NCBI GenBank assembly: GCA_965369375.1
Contig: CBDUQN010000019.1
Span: 1 to 38,990, forward strand
DNA from: CBDUQN01 sp965369375
GTDB lineage: Bacteria; Krumholzibacteriota; Krumholzibacteriia; Krumholzibacteriales; Krumholzibacteriaceae
DNA length: 38,990 nt
Direction of reading: 5' to 3'
The translations under genes were made by a program, and so were the position numbers. Positions 24,676-33,432 of the stretch are shown piece by piece (position 1 is the stretch's first letter; every line of letters starts with the position of its first letter). Below the pieces are notes generated by a model. The model saw nothing but the letters and a program-made list of their open reading frames with translations, had not been told where the DNA came from and searched no databases.

Positions 24676-26643
24676 ATGGGCATTAGCTGGATGCTGAAAA
24701 TGCAGCTTCTCGGACATGCCTCTGTTAAGGAGGAGGTCAAGCTCTTCCTCAAAGAGGCTGGTGTCGTTCATGTCACCGACGTGTCCCTCGAGGAGAAGAG
24801 AAGCGATTTCGAGGAGGATACGGTCCGCGCGGTGGAGAGAAGACTCGAAATGACCGAGGAATCTCTCGCGTTTCTCGATGAATATGCCGAAAAACTCTCG
24901 TTCATGCAGCGCATGAGCAAGGGTCCCCTGCTTACCTCTCCCGATGAGATCGAGGAGTTCGAGCGGGATGTTCCCGTTGATGGAATCCACGACGAGTGTT
25001 CATCGCTTCAGACAGCCATGAGAAAGGCCAGGGATGATCTTGCGAGGAGCAAAGAGCTCGTGAGAACGCTCGAACCTTGGAAGGATCTCACGGTGCCGCT
25101 CGAGTCGCTTACGACGGAGCGGTATCAGGTCCAATTCTGGAGCATTCCGGAAAAGGCCGTGGAGGATGATTTCGAAAGCCTCATCGGGCGGTTTCCGTTG
25201 GTTCAGATCGATGAAGTCTCGCGCGCGGGTGGAAGGGTGTATGCAACGGTGATTCTCTCGAGGAGCGAGGGCGAGGCGTTCGGTGAGGCATTGAAAGAGG
25301 GTGGCGCATTCAGGCATGCGTTTGAGAAGCTCTCGGGAACACCATCGGGTGCAATTGACTCTGAACAGGACCGCTGGAATGAGCTCGAGCGGGAAATCGA
25401 GGAGGCGCGCGGCCGCGCCCGGGAGCTCGCAGCCGAACGTGACGGGCTTCTCATACGTTCCGATTACTATGGAGAACGAATCGGTTTGAGCGGCGTCGAG
25501 AGACATTTTCATAAAACGGATTCCACGTTCCTGATGGAAGGATGGGTCCGGGCCCTGGATAGGAAGTGGCTCGAAAAAGAGCTTCACTCCCGCTATCGGG
25601 ATTTCGAGATAATCTTCCGTGAGCCGCGCGATGACGAGGAGCCGCCGATAAGTCTCGAGAACAGGCGCGCCGTGCAGCCGTACGAGTTCGTAACGACGCT
25701 CTACGGAAGACCGATATACCGGGAGTTCGATCCGACACCGTTGCTCGCCCCCTTCTTCGTGCTGTTCTTCGCCCTGTGTCTGACGGACGCCGGTTACGGA
25801 TTGACGCTCGCGGCGGTAAGCGGCCTGATGATCGTGAAGATGAAACCCGCCGGCGGAGTGGGCCAGCTGCTCAAGCTTCTCTTCATGGGGGGCATTGTCA
25901 CGGCCGTCATCGGTCTTGTGACGGGAGGTATATTTGGAATCGAGGCGAGTGCGCTGCCCGATTTCGTACAGCGTTTTGTTTTCATCAATCCGCTCGAAGA
26001 GCCGATGAAGATGCTAAACATAGCGTTTCTCATGGGGATCGTGCATATCCTCTTCGGCATGGGTATCAGGATGGTTGCCAACTTCAGGGTCGGTCTCGTG
26101 GCGGACGCCGTCTTCGACAACCTGTGTTGGATAGTCTTTCTCGTCGCTCTCGCGCCGCTCGGATATTCGGCGATACTCGGAGGCGCGGTCCCGCCGCAGC
26201 TCTCCTTCTGGAGCTCGAGAACGGCACTCGTTCTCGCCGCTGTGATATTCATCACGGGAGGGAGAAAGCAGAAAAACATCTTCGCAAAATTTTTCAAGGG
26301 ATTGCTCGGCTTTTACGATATTATCGGTTACTTCGGCGATGTGCTCTCGTATGCGCGCCTTCTCGCTCTCGGCCTCGCCACGAGCGCGATTGCACTCGCC
26401 GTCAATGGAATCGCCCAGATGGTATCGGGACTTCCATACTATACGGGATACGTCGCCGCGGTGCTCGTACTCGTGCTCGGCCACGTATTCAACCTTGCGG
26501 TGAATACGCTCGGGGCGTTCGTCCATTCCGGACGATTGCAGTATCTCGAGTTTTTCTCGAAGTTTTTCACGGGAGGGGGGAAGGAGTTTCGTCCCTTCAG
26601 GACCGAACGGAATTATTCGGTTGACAGGAAAGCACAGGGGTGA
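24676..26643 (+). CDS. V/A-type ATPase membrane subunit I
   Basis: The stator subunit that forms the ion half-channels beside the K ring, 655 residues. The cytoplasmic N-terminal half is helical (residues about 1-340) and begins ISWMLKMQLLGHASVKEEVK. The C-terminal half has about eight membrane segments, with the family stretches RPIYREFDPTPLLAPFFVLF, FALCLTDAGYGL, YFGDVLSYARLLALGLATSAIA (with the essential arginine of SYARLLALG), and GHVFNLAVNTLGAFVHSGRLQYLEFFSKFF near the end. All are diagnostic of subunit I/a. It lies 49 bases after the H/G gene. Confidence 0.96.
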   Translation: MGISWMLKMQLLGHASVKEEVKLFLKEAGVVHVTDVSLEEKRSDFEEDTVRAVERRLEMTEESLAFLDEYAEKLSFMQRMSKGPLLTSPDEIEEFERDVPVDGIHDECSSLQTAMRKARDDLARSKELVRTLEPWKDLTVPLESLTTERYQVQFWSIPEKAVEDDFESLIGRFPLVQIDEVSRAGGRVYATVILSRSEGEAFGEALKEGGAFRHAFEKLSGTPSGAIDSEQDRWNELEREIEEARGRARELAAERDGLLIRSDYYGERIGLSGVERHFHKTDSTFLMEGWVRALDRKWLEKELHSRYRDFEIIFREPRDDEEPPISLENRRAVQPYEFVTTLYGRPIYREFDPTPLLAPFFVLFFALCLTDAGYGLTLAAVSGLMIVKMKPAGGVGQLLKLLFMGGIVTAVIGLVTGGIFGIEASALPDFVQRFVFINPLEEPMKMLNIAFLMGIVHILFGMGIRMVANFRVGLVADAVFDNLCWIVFLVALAPLGYSAILGGAVPPQLSFWSSRTALVLAAVIFITGGRKQKNIFAKFFKGLLGFYDIIGYFGDVLSYARLLALGLATSAIALAVNGIAQMVSGLPYYTGYVAAVLVLVLGHVFNLAVNTLGAFVHSGRLQYLEFFSKFFTGGGKEFRPFRTERNYSVDRKAQG

Positions 26644-26701
26644 AGCTGGATCATCGTTTGCAGATAAGGCACGGGAACCTCAAGTCAAAGGAGAGAACAG
26701 T

Positions 26702-27172
26702 ATGTTTGGCTTTGTGCTGGTAGTCTTCGGTGCTGCGGTAGCCGCCGGTCTTGCCGGTGTGGGTTCGGCCCTCGGAACCGGTGTTGTGGGACAGGCGGCC
26801 AGCGGCGTCGTCAGCGAGGACCCCGAGAAATTCGGGCGCCTCCTCGTCCTTCAGGCGCTCCCCGGTACGCAGGGGATATACGGACTCGTCGCGCTCTTTA
26901 TGATCATCAACCGTGTAGCGGGCTGGGGGGTGGACCTGGCGCAGATACCGCTCAGAACCGGTCTCGAGGTGCTGGGCGCATCCCTGCCGGTGGCTCTGAC
27001 GGGGCTCGTTTCGGGTCTCTACCAGGGTAAGGTTTGCGCCGCCGCGTGCAGTCTTGTCGCGAAACGCCCCGGAGAGGTCGGCAAGGGCATGGTTTTCGGT
27101 GTCGTGGTCGAGACGTACGCGGTGCTGGGACTTCTCGGAACGATCCTTCTTCTTCAAAGGATAACTCCGTGA
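26702..27172 (+). CDS. V/A-type ATPase proteolipid subunit K (rotor ring)
   Basis: A 156-residue double-hairpin proteolipid with four membrane helices, the size of NtpK. The start is ATG 26702 behind AAGGAGAG; the open frame upstream (to 26621) overlaps subunit I and is not family-like. The ion-binding glutamate is E137 in FGVVVETYAVLGLL. The first hairpin has LPGTQ (L53, T56, Q57) and the third helix has YQGKV (Q108). In Enterococcus hirae NtpK the Na+ ligands are L61, T64, Q65, Q110 and E139; all five have counterparts here, and the 29-residue spacing from Q to E is the same. This points to Na+ rather than H+ coupling, by inference. Confidence 0.96.
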   Translation: MFGFVLVVFGAAVAAGLAGVGSALGTGVVGQAASGVVSEDPEKFGRLLVLQALPGTQGIYGLVALFMIINRVAGWGVDLAQIPLRTGLEVLGASLPVALTGLVSGLYQGKVCAAACSLVAKRPGEVGKGMVFGVVVETYAVLGLLGTILLLQRITP

Positions 27173-27209
27173 CGGGAATATAAGGGGACAAATCGATAGG
27201 ATATACGGC

Positions 27210-27806
27210 ATGTCTATAGAGAATATTCTGGATCGTATCGGTACCGAAGCGGAAGAATCCGCCCGGGAGATCACCACGAGAGCGACGGCTGAAGCCGGGG
27301 CGATCGCGCGAGAGCACGCTAAAAAAGCGGAAAAGCTGAAGGCGGAGCTCGACGGGAAAGCCCTCGTACGCGCGATCGAAGAGGAAAAGCGTCTCATCGT
27401 GAGCGAGCAACTCGAGCTGAGAAAGACCCTCCTCGCAAAGAAGCGTGAGATCCTCGATCAGCTGTACATGAAGGCCGCGGATCGCCTCGAATCGATTTCC
27501 GGCGGGGATTTCCAACAGCTGATGCAGGAATTGATCGTTGCCGGCGCGATATCAGGGACGGAAGAGATCGTCGTAGCATCGAAACAGGAGAAATATTTTA
27601 CTCCCGAATTCATAGATAAGCTCAACAGGGCGTATCCCGGCACGGGAAGCTTTACCGTCGCCGATGTGACGGGGGATTTTTTCTGGGGTGTCGTGCTGCG
27701 GGAAGGCAAGCGGGTCGTTGATCTCTCACTCGACGTTCTTTTCGAGCAGCTCAAGGAGAAGGTCGAGTCGGAAATAGCCGGAGCGCTGTTCTCAGAGGGG
27801 AAATAA
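27210..27806 (+). CDS. V/A-type ATPase peripheral stalk subunit E
   Basis: A 198-residue stalk subunit. The N-terminal 90 residues form a long charged coiled-coil helix (IENILDRIGTEAEESAREIT... EQLELRKTLLAKKREILDQL). The C-terminal globular part has TGDFFWGVVLREGKRVVDLSLDVLFEQLKEK, the conserved end of the family, in which the GG-x-x-x motif reads here as FWGVVL. It pairs with the H/G subunit encoded at the start of the operon. It starts at ATG 27210, 37 bases after the K gene. Confidence 0.93.
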   Translation: MSIENILDRIGTEAEESAREITTRATAEAGAIAREHAKKAEKLKAELDGKALVRAIEEEKRLIVSEQLELRKTLLAKKREILDQLYMKAADRLESISGGDFQQLMQELIVAGAISGTEEIVVASKQEKYFTPEFIDKLNRAYPGTGSFTVADVTGDFFWGVVLREGKRVVDLSLDVLFEQLKEKVESEIAGALFSEGK

Positions 27807-27883
27807 GTGACGGGGAAATCACAGGCGGCCGGATGAGTGCAAATGAATATCGAGCTGTTGGTACAAAGTAAAGGGTAGTCCGC

Positions 27884-28849
27884 GTGGCGGAGGATTATAC
27901 ATACATGAACGCGCGCCTGCGCGCTGTAGAAGCGGCGATGCCGGAGAAGTCATGGTTCGAGCGGCTCGCGAGGACGCCGACAGACGGCCTGCTCGGGATC
28001 TTGAGGGAATATTACGGCGGGTTCGATGGAGTGGAGTCGCCGTTCAAGTTCGAGCGCGGGCTCGATGGGCAGCGTAAGATAGATCTGCAGCTCGTCGCCT
28101 CTCTCGTCAACGATCCCAGAACGCTGGTTTTTCTGTTCTCCGGTTATGATTTCGATAACGCGATACGCATGTGGAAGGCTCACCGGCTCGGTGTCACGGC
28201 CGCATATTACGAGTGCGGCCTCATACCGGTCGACGTTCTCGAGAAGGCGGTGGTGAGCAAGGATCGGGTTGCTCTGCCGCGCTACGGCAAGGATCTGCTC
28301 GAAATGCTCGGGTCGGCGGGCGAATCGTTGGAGTTATCGCAGGCCGAGTATCTCGCCGAAGCGGCGAAATGGAGGTTTCTGCTCGAATTGGCTCCCTGCC
28401 GTGAATCGCATGAATATACGCGGGCCAGAATCGATCTCGCGAATATAAAGAGCTTCGTGAGACTGAAACGCGTATCGATTCGTGCCGAAGCGATCGAGAT
28501 GGTATGGCTCGAGGGGGGAGAGATCGAACGGAGCAGATATTTCGATTTTATCAAAGGCACCGAGGAGGAGTTCTACGCATATTTACGGTTCACGGATTAC
28601 CGGGGGCTCATCGATCTCGGCCTCGGCAAGGAGATGAAACTCTGGAAGATCGACGCGCTCATCAAGCGGTGGCTTCTCGCGCTGCTCCGAGAGAGCCGTT
28701 ATCGTTTCTTCGACCTGTCACCGGTCTTCAATCACCTGGAGCTGCTCGATAGAAACTACACTGTTATCCGCGCGATCATGTCGGGCAAGATGAACAAGAT
28801 ACCCGAAAAGATCTTGTTGGAGGAGCTGGAAGTGTTAACGGCGGCGTAA
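27884..28849 (+). CDS. V/A-type ATPase subunit C (central stalk socket, d-type)
   Basis: The funnel-shaped subunit that joins the rotor shaft (D/F) to the K ring, 321 residues, all helical. Segments such as YMNARLRAVEAAMPEKSWFERLA at the start, DLANIKSFVRLKR in the middle, and PVFNHLELLDRNYTVIRAIMSGKMNKIP near the end fit the NtpC/AtpC family. The start is GTG 27884 with AAAGGG about 8 bases upstream; no ATG is suitably placed except M8. It sits between E and F genes as in Thermus. Confidence 0.92.
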   Translation: MAEDYTYMNARLRAVEAAMPEKSWFERLARTPTDGLLGILREYYGGFDGVESPFKFERGLDGQRKIDLQLVASLVNDPRTLVFLFSGYDFDNAIRMWKAHRLGVTAAYYECGLIPVDVLEKAVVSKDRVALPRYGKDLLEMLGSAGESLELSQAEYLAEAAKWRFLLELAPCRESHEYTRARIDLANIKSFVRLKRVSIRAEAIEMVWLEGGEIERSRYFDFIKGTEEEFYAYLRFTDYRGLIDLGLGKEMKLWKIDALIKRWLLALLRESRYRFFDLSPVFNHLELLDRNYTVIRAIMSGKMNKIPEKILLEELEVLTAA

Positions 28850-28873
28850 GCCGGCAGCAAGGGAGCACGAGAA

Positions 28874-29224
28874 TTGGTCGAAAATATCGCGGTGATAGGC
28901 AAATCGGACTCGATAGAGTTTTTTCGCATACTCGGCTGCAAGACCTGGGAGACGGAGAGTGGGGAGCTCACTGCCGAGGAGTACCAGGAGGTGCTCGACT
29001 GCAACTGCCGCGTGGTGCTTGTTACCGAGGAGGTCTTCTTCGCCTACCGCAGCCTGATACGCAGAATATCCACGAGACCCTTGCCCGTCGTGCTCATCAT
29101 TCCCGATATCGATGGGGCGATCTGGACGGATGAAGGCCCCACGCCGAGTGGCGTCGCGCTCGTGGAACTTCGCAGGGCGATCGTAAAGGCCATCGGTCAG
29201 GATATTTCCGGTTCGGGAGAATAG
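28874..29224 (+). CDS. V/A-type ATPase subunit F (central stalk)
   Basis: A 116-residue Rossmann-like subunit of the rotor shaft, which binds subunit D. NIAVIGKSDSIEFFRILGCK at the N terminus and CRVVLVTEEVFFAY in the middle are typical of the family, as is PVVLIIPDIDG. The start is TTG 28874 (LVENIAVIG), since the family begins within a few residues of this segment and no ATG is in range. It lies 24 bases after the subunit C gene. Confidence 0.92.
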   Translation: MVENIAVIGKSDSIEFFRILGCKTWETESGELTAEEYQEVLDCNCRVVLVTEEVFFAYRSLIRRISTRPLPVVLIIPDIDGAIWTDEGPTPSGVALVELRRAIVKAIGQDISGSGE

Positions 29225-29274
29225 AAAACCAAGTTTTTTATATAAAACGGTTGACGTAAGGAGATGTAACAAAA

Positions 29275-31122
29275 ATGGGCGCTGGAAAAATAGTCAAGGT
29301 CTCGGGTCCTCTCATCGTAGCGGAAGGGATGGCGGGGGCGAGGATGTACGAGGTGGCGAGGGTCAGTGAAAAGAGGCTCATCGGTGAGATTATCGAGCTG
29401 CACGGCGATCAGGCCTATATACAGGTCTACGAGAACACGTCCGGACTCGGACCCGGCGAGGTCGTCGAATCGACCGGCCTTCCGCTCAGCATAGAGCTCG
29501 GCCCCGGGCTGCTCCGGTCGATTTACGACGGTATTCAGCGCCCGCTCAACGTCATCTACAACGACGAGGGAAATTTCATCACGAGAGGGATCGATGTGCC
29601 CGGACTCGATCGAGCGAAGAAATGGGAGCTCATTCCGAACGAGCAGCTCAAAGTCGGCGGGGAGATCCGCGCCGGTGATTTTCTCGGCGAGATAAAGGAA
29701 ACCGAGCTCATCGTCCACAAGGTGATGGTCCCCCCTAAGATCGCCATCGGCACGCTAAAGAAGAAACCCGAGCGGGGTGCGTACAAGGTCGAGGATACGA
29801 TCGCGGAAATCGAGACGGACAGCGGCACGGAGGCGGTCTCGCTTTTCCACCGCTGGCCGGTTCGAACCCCGCGCCCGTACGTCAAGAAGCTCATGCCCGA
29901 TATGCCGCTCGTCACGGGACAGCGGGTCATCGACACCTTTTTCCCGATCAGCCAGGGGGGAACCGCCACGGTTCCGGGCCCCTTCGGCTCGGGAAAGACG
30001 GTGATACAGCACCAGCTCGCGAAATGGTCCGACGCGCATATCATCGTCTATATCGGTTGTGGGGAGCGGGGAAACGAGATGACCGACGTGCTCCAGGAAT
30101 TCCCCGAGCTCATCGATCCCGCAACGGGACGTCCGCTCATGGAGAGAACCGTTTTGATCGCGAACACATCGAATATGCCCGTGGCCGCGCGCGAGGCTTC
30201 GGTCTATACGGGGATCACCATCGCCGAGTATTTCAGGGACATGGGATTCAAGGTGGCGGTGATGGCCGATTCCACTTCGCGCTGGGCAGAGGCGATGCGG
30301 GAGATGTCGGGCCGGCTCGAGGAGATGCCGGGCGAGGAGGGATATCCTGCGTACCTGCCCTCGAGGATCGCCGATTTCTACGAACGCGCCGGAAGGACGA
30401 TCAGCAAATGCAGCGCGAGTGAGACCGGCGGCGAGCCGCGGATCGGAAGTCTGAGTGTCATAGGCGCCGTCTCTCCTCCCGGAGGCGACCTTTCCGATCC
30501 CGTCGTGCAGGCGACGCTCAAGGTGGTAAAAGTATTCTGGTCGCTCGAGGACCAGCTCGCGTTCGAGCGTCACTTCCCGGCCATCGGATGGCTGAGGAGC
30601 TATTCCCTCTACCATGATAATATGAAGAAATTCTTCGAAACCGAGGTCGCGCCGGATTGGGAAGCGCTTCGAACCGAGGCGATGGTATTGCTTCAGAAAG
30701 AGTCGGAGCTCAAGGAGCTCGTCCGTCTCGTCGGCGTCGATTCGCTCTCGCCCGCCGATCGGGTCGTGCTCGAGACAACGAAGTCGATCCGTGAGGATTT
30801 CCTGCATCAGTCCGCCTTCGATCCCGAAGACGCATACACCCGGCTGACCAAGCAGTACAAGATGCTCAAAGTGATCATGGAGCTGCACCGCGAATGCCTC
30901 AAGGCGCTCAGCAGAGAGCTCGAGGATCACTATCCGACCCGCGCGATGCAGGAGCGCAGGGATATCATGAAGCACCTCATAGGGCTTCCCGTGCGCGAGA
31001 AGATATCGAAGATGAAATTCATACCGGAGGATCAGCAGGCGCAGTTCGACGAGATGCTCGAAGAGATCAAGGTGCAGATGGCCGGTATTCTTAAAGGTGG
31101 GGTGGAGAGCGGAGAGGAATAG
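29275..31122 (+). CDS. V/A-type ATPase catalytic subunit A
   Basis: The ATP-hydrolysing or ATP-synthesising subunit, 615 residues. The P-loop is GPFGSGKTVIQHQLAKWS, preceded by QGGTATVPG; the A-specific insert (about residues 110-200, containing KLMVPPK-like VHKVMVPPKIAIGTLKK) is present. YIGCGERGNEMTDVL carries the catalytic Glu-Arg-Gly segment, and MADSTSRWAEAMREMSGRLEEMPGEEGYPAYL is nearly invariant in the family. A strong ribosome binding site (AAGGAGAT) precedes ATG 29275. It pairs with subunit B to form the A3B3 head. Confidence 0.98.
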   Translation: MGAGKIVKVSGPLIVAEGMAGARMYEVARVSEKRLIGEIIELHGDQAYIQVYENTSGLGPGEVVESTGLPLSIELGPGLLRSIYDGIQRPLNVIYNDEGNFITRGIDVPGLDRAKKWELIPNEQLKVGGEIRAGDFLGEIKETELIVHKVMVPPKIAIGTLKKKPERGAYKVEDTIAEIETDSGTEAVSLFHRWPVRTPRPYVKKLMPDMPLVTGQRVIDTFFPISQGGTATVPGPFGSGKTVIQHQLAKWSDAHIIVYIGCGERGNEMTDVLQEFPELIDPATGRPLMERTVLIANTSNMPVAAREASVYTGITIAEYFRDMGFKVAVMADSTSRWAEAMREMSGRLEEMPGEEGYPAYLPSRIADFYERAGRTISKCSASETGGEPRIGSLSVIGAVSPPGGDLSDPVVQATLKVVKVFWSLEDQLAFERHFPAIGWLRSYSLYHDNMKKFFETEVAPDWEALRTEAMVLLQKESELKELVRLVGVDSLSPADRVVLETTKSIREDFLHQSAFDPEDAYTRLTKQYKMLKVIMELHRECLKALSRELEDHYPTRAMQERRDIMKHLIGLPVREKISKMKFIPEDQQAQFDEMLEEIKVQMAGILKGGVESGEE

Positions 31123-31197
31123 GTGCGTGCTCCGGGTGTGCTGGGCTTGAGACAGATGATAGATAGTATGTAATTCAGAACGAAGGAAGGGATCTCG

Positions 31198-32631
31198 ATG
31201 GTTACGGAATACTCGACGATCAGAGAAATAACCGGCCCGCTCGTTTTACTCGAAAACGTGGAGCATGCGACATACGAGGAGCTCGTCGAGGTGGAACTTC
31301 CGGAGGGAGAGCTCAGAAGGGGCAAGGTGCTTGAGGTGGATCGCAGCCGTGTCCTGATACAGCTGTTCGAGGGGACGACCGGTGTCGATACGACCAAGAC
31401 CAAGGTGCGTTTTCTCGGGCGCGGGCTCGAGCTTTCGGTTTCCCCGGACATACTCGGGAGAATCTTCACCGGCCTCGGCATACCAATCGACGACGGGCCG
31501 AAGATCATCCCGGAGAAGAAGCTCGACATAAACGGAAGCCCCATCAATCCGTACGCGCGGGTCTACCCGCGGGAGTTCATTCAAACTGGGATATCCGCTA
31601 TCGATGGACTCAACACGCTCGTGCGCGGACAGAAGCTCCCGATTTTCTCGGGATTCGGCCTGCCGCATTCCGAGATCGCCGCGCAGATCGCGCGGCAGGC
31701 CACGGTGAGAGGTTCCGAAGAGGCATTCGCCATCGTTTTCGCCGCGATGGGGATCACCTTCGAAGAGGCAAACTATTTTATCCGCGACTTTCAGGAAACA
31801 GGCGCGATGGAACGTGTCGTGCTCTTTATCAATCTCGCGAACGACCCGACGATCGAGCGTATCGCAACGCCGCGGAGCGCGCTCACGGCTGCCGAGTATC
31901 TCGCATTCGAACGCGGGATGCATGTGCTCGTCATCATGACGGACATGACGAACTACTGCGAGGCGCTGCGCGAGGTGTCGGTGGCGAGAAAGGAAATTCC
32001 GGGCAGGCGCGGCTATCCCGGGTACCTCTACACCGATCTCGCGACGATATACGAACGCGCCGGACTGCTCAAGGGCGATAAGGAAGGAGAGGTGCGCGAA
32101 GGCTCTATCACGCAGATCCCCATAATCTCGATGCCCGATGATGACAAGACCCACCCCATTCCCGATCTGACCGGTTATATCACCGAGGGGCAGATTATTC
32201 TCGACCGGGTTCTGCACCGAAAGGGGATCTATCCGCCGATAAACGTTCTGCCGAGCCTCTCGCGTCTCCGCGACAAGGGGATCGGCGAAGGGAGAACGAG
32301 GGAGGATCATCCGCAGCTGGCGAACCAGCTCTTTTCCTCCTATGCGCGGAGCAAGGAGGTCGAAGAGCTCGCCGTCGTCCTCGGCGAGGCGGCGCTTACC
32401 GAGGAGGACCGGGCCTTCATGGCGCTCGGAGATGAATTCGAAAAGCGGTTCGTGCAGCAGGCGATCAACGAAAACCGATCGATCGAGGAAACACTCGATA
32501 TCGGATGGGATCTTCTCAGGCTCATCCCGCGCAGCGAGATCAAGCGTATCCGCGACGAGCTCATAGACGCGTATATGCCTGCAGGCGACGAGAAATCAGG
32601 CGAGTCGGGTGTGGAAACCCGGGGGGAGTAG
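31198..32631 (+). CDS. V/A-type ATPase regulatory subunit B
   Basis: The non-catalytic partner of subunit A in the head, 477 residues. Typical stretches are EYSTIREITGPLVLLENV at the start, INPYARVYPREFIQTGISAIDGLNTLVRGQKLPIFSG split over the nucleotide-site region (no Walker A Lys-Thr, as expected for B), ERIATPRSALTAAEYLAFE, and PGRRGYPGYLYTDLATIYERAG. Its last codons (VETRGE) lie in the first copy of a 39-bp tandem duplication that continues into the subunit D gene. It follows A after a 75-base gap. Confidence 0.98.
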   Translation: MVTEYSTIREITGPLVLLENVEHATYEELVEVELPEGELRRGKVLEVDRSRVLIQLFEGTTGVDTTKTKVRFLGRGLELSVSPDILGRIFTGLGIPIDDGPKIIPEKKLDINGSPINPYARVYPREFIQTGISAIDGLNTLVRGQKLPIFSGFGLPHSEIAAQIARQATVRGSEEAFAIVFAAMGITFEEANYFIRDFQETGAMERVVLFINLANDPTIERIATPRSALTAAEYLAFERGMHVLVIMTDMTNYCEALREVSVARKEIPGRRGYPGYLYTDLATIYERAGLLKGDKEGEVREGSITQIPIISMPDDDKTHPIPDLTGYITEGQIILDRVLHRKGIYPPINVLPSLSRLRDKGIGEGRTREDHPQLANQLFSSYARSKEVEELAVVLGEAALTEEDRAFMALGDEFEKRFVQQAINENRSIEETLDIGWDLLRLIPRSEIKRIRDELIDAYMPAGDEKSGESGVETRGE

Positions 32632-32691
32632 ACGTTGGGGCGAAGAGTCAATGAAACCCGGGGGGAGTGAGCGTTGAGAGGAAAAGTCAAT
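32614..32691. repeat. 39-bp imperfect tandem duplication across the B/D gene junction
   Basis: Bases 32614-32652 and 32653-32691 are two head-to-tail copies, identical at 32 of 39 positions. Both begin GAAACCCGGGGGGAGT and both end AGTCAAT. Copy 1 holds the last codons and stop of subunit B; copy 2 holds the start and first codons of subunit D. Between them the copies make an 11-codon frame, TTG 32635 to TGA 32670 (LGRRVNETRGE), that resembles the start of D fused to the end of B. The subunit D start (TTG 32674) lies 3 bases after this stop. Confidence 0.8.
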
Positions 32692-33306
32692 CCCAATCGG
32701 ATGATGCTGCTTCGGCTCCGCCGGCGCCTCGAGCTCGCCCGCAGGGGGCACAAGCTGCTCAAGAACAAGCAGGAGAAGCTCATGCAGAGTTTCATCGGGA
32801 TTGTGCGGGAAACGATCAAGCTCCGCGGCGAGGTCGAGGAGGCCTTCCTCGATATCGGCGGCCATTACATCAAGGGGCGGGCGATGACGGACAGGCAATC
32901 GCTCGTCGATGCGCTCGATGTGACGACGAAGGCGGGGGAGCTCACTATCGATATGCGCTACGAGATGAACATACAGATCCCCGAATTCACCTTTACCATT
33001 CCGGAAAAGGATCCACCCTACAAACTCACCTCTACTTCTCCGGAGCTCGATTATGCGTTCGAGAAACTGTTCAAGCATTTTCCCGATCTCATCAGGCTCG
33101 CCGAGAAGGAGAACGCGCTCTATCTCATGTCCGACGAGCTCGAGAAGACGAGACGAAGAGTCAACGCGCTCGAGTACGTACTCATACCCGACCTCGAAGA
33201 AACGATTCGAAGCATCGAAAGCAAGTTGAGCGAAAACGAGAGAAGCACGCAGACGCGGCTCATGAAGGTCAAGGAGATCGTCCAGCGGAGAAGCTCATCG
33301 TCATAA
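32674..33306 (+). CDS. V/A-type ATPase subunit D (rotor shaft)
   Basis: The central shaft that turns inside the A3B3 head, 210 residues. It begins VNPNRMMLLRLRRRLELARRG and continues with HKLLKNKQEKLM, the conserved opening of the family; the C-terminal half ends in a long helix (RRRVNALEYVLIPDLEETIRSIESKLSENER) that forms a coiled coil with the N-terminal helix. The start is TTG 32674 behind GGGGGAG, placed just after the duplicated segment. It is the last ATPase gene; a 126-base gap separates it from the convergent kinase gene. Confidence 0.95.
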   Translation: MRGKVNPNRMMLLRLRRRLELARRGHKLLKNKQEKLMQSFIGIVRETIKLRGEVEEAFLDIGGHYIKGRAMTDRQSLVDALDVTTKAGELTIDMRYEMNIQIPEFTFTIPEKDPPYKLTSTSPELDYAFEKLFKHFPDLIRLAEKENALYLMSDELEKTRRRVNALEYVLIPDLEETIRSIESKLSENERSTQTRLMKVKEIVQRRSSSS

Positions 33307-33432
33307 AGTTATTTTGAGGCAAAACGCAATCAGAGGACTTCTTACTAATTGCCGAGAAGCCATTTGTTTTTTAACTGATAAATCCTGCTCGATAAGGTTT
33401 TAGAGCTGAAGATTGCTATCGCGGCGATGAGT

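Noticed and set aside
29755..30975. 406-codon open frame on the minus strand
   Set aside because: Opposite the highly conserved subunit A gene and without any domain signature.
33307..33432. Bidirectional terminator between the ATPase operon and the kinase gene
   Set aside because: Expected by position, and short T runs exist, but no stem of useful length could be paired by eye.
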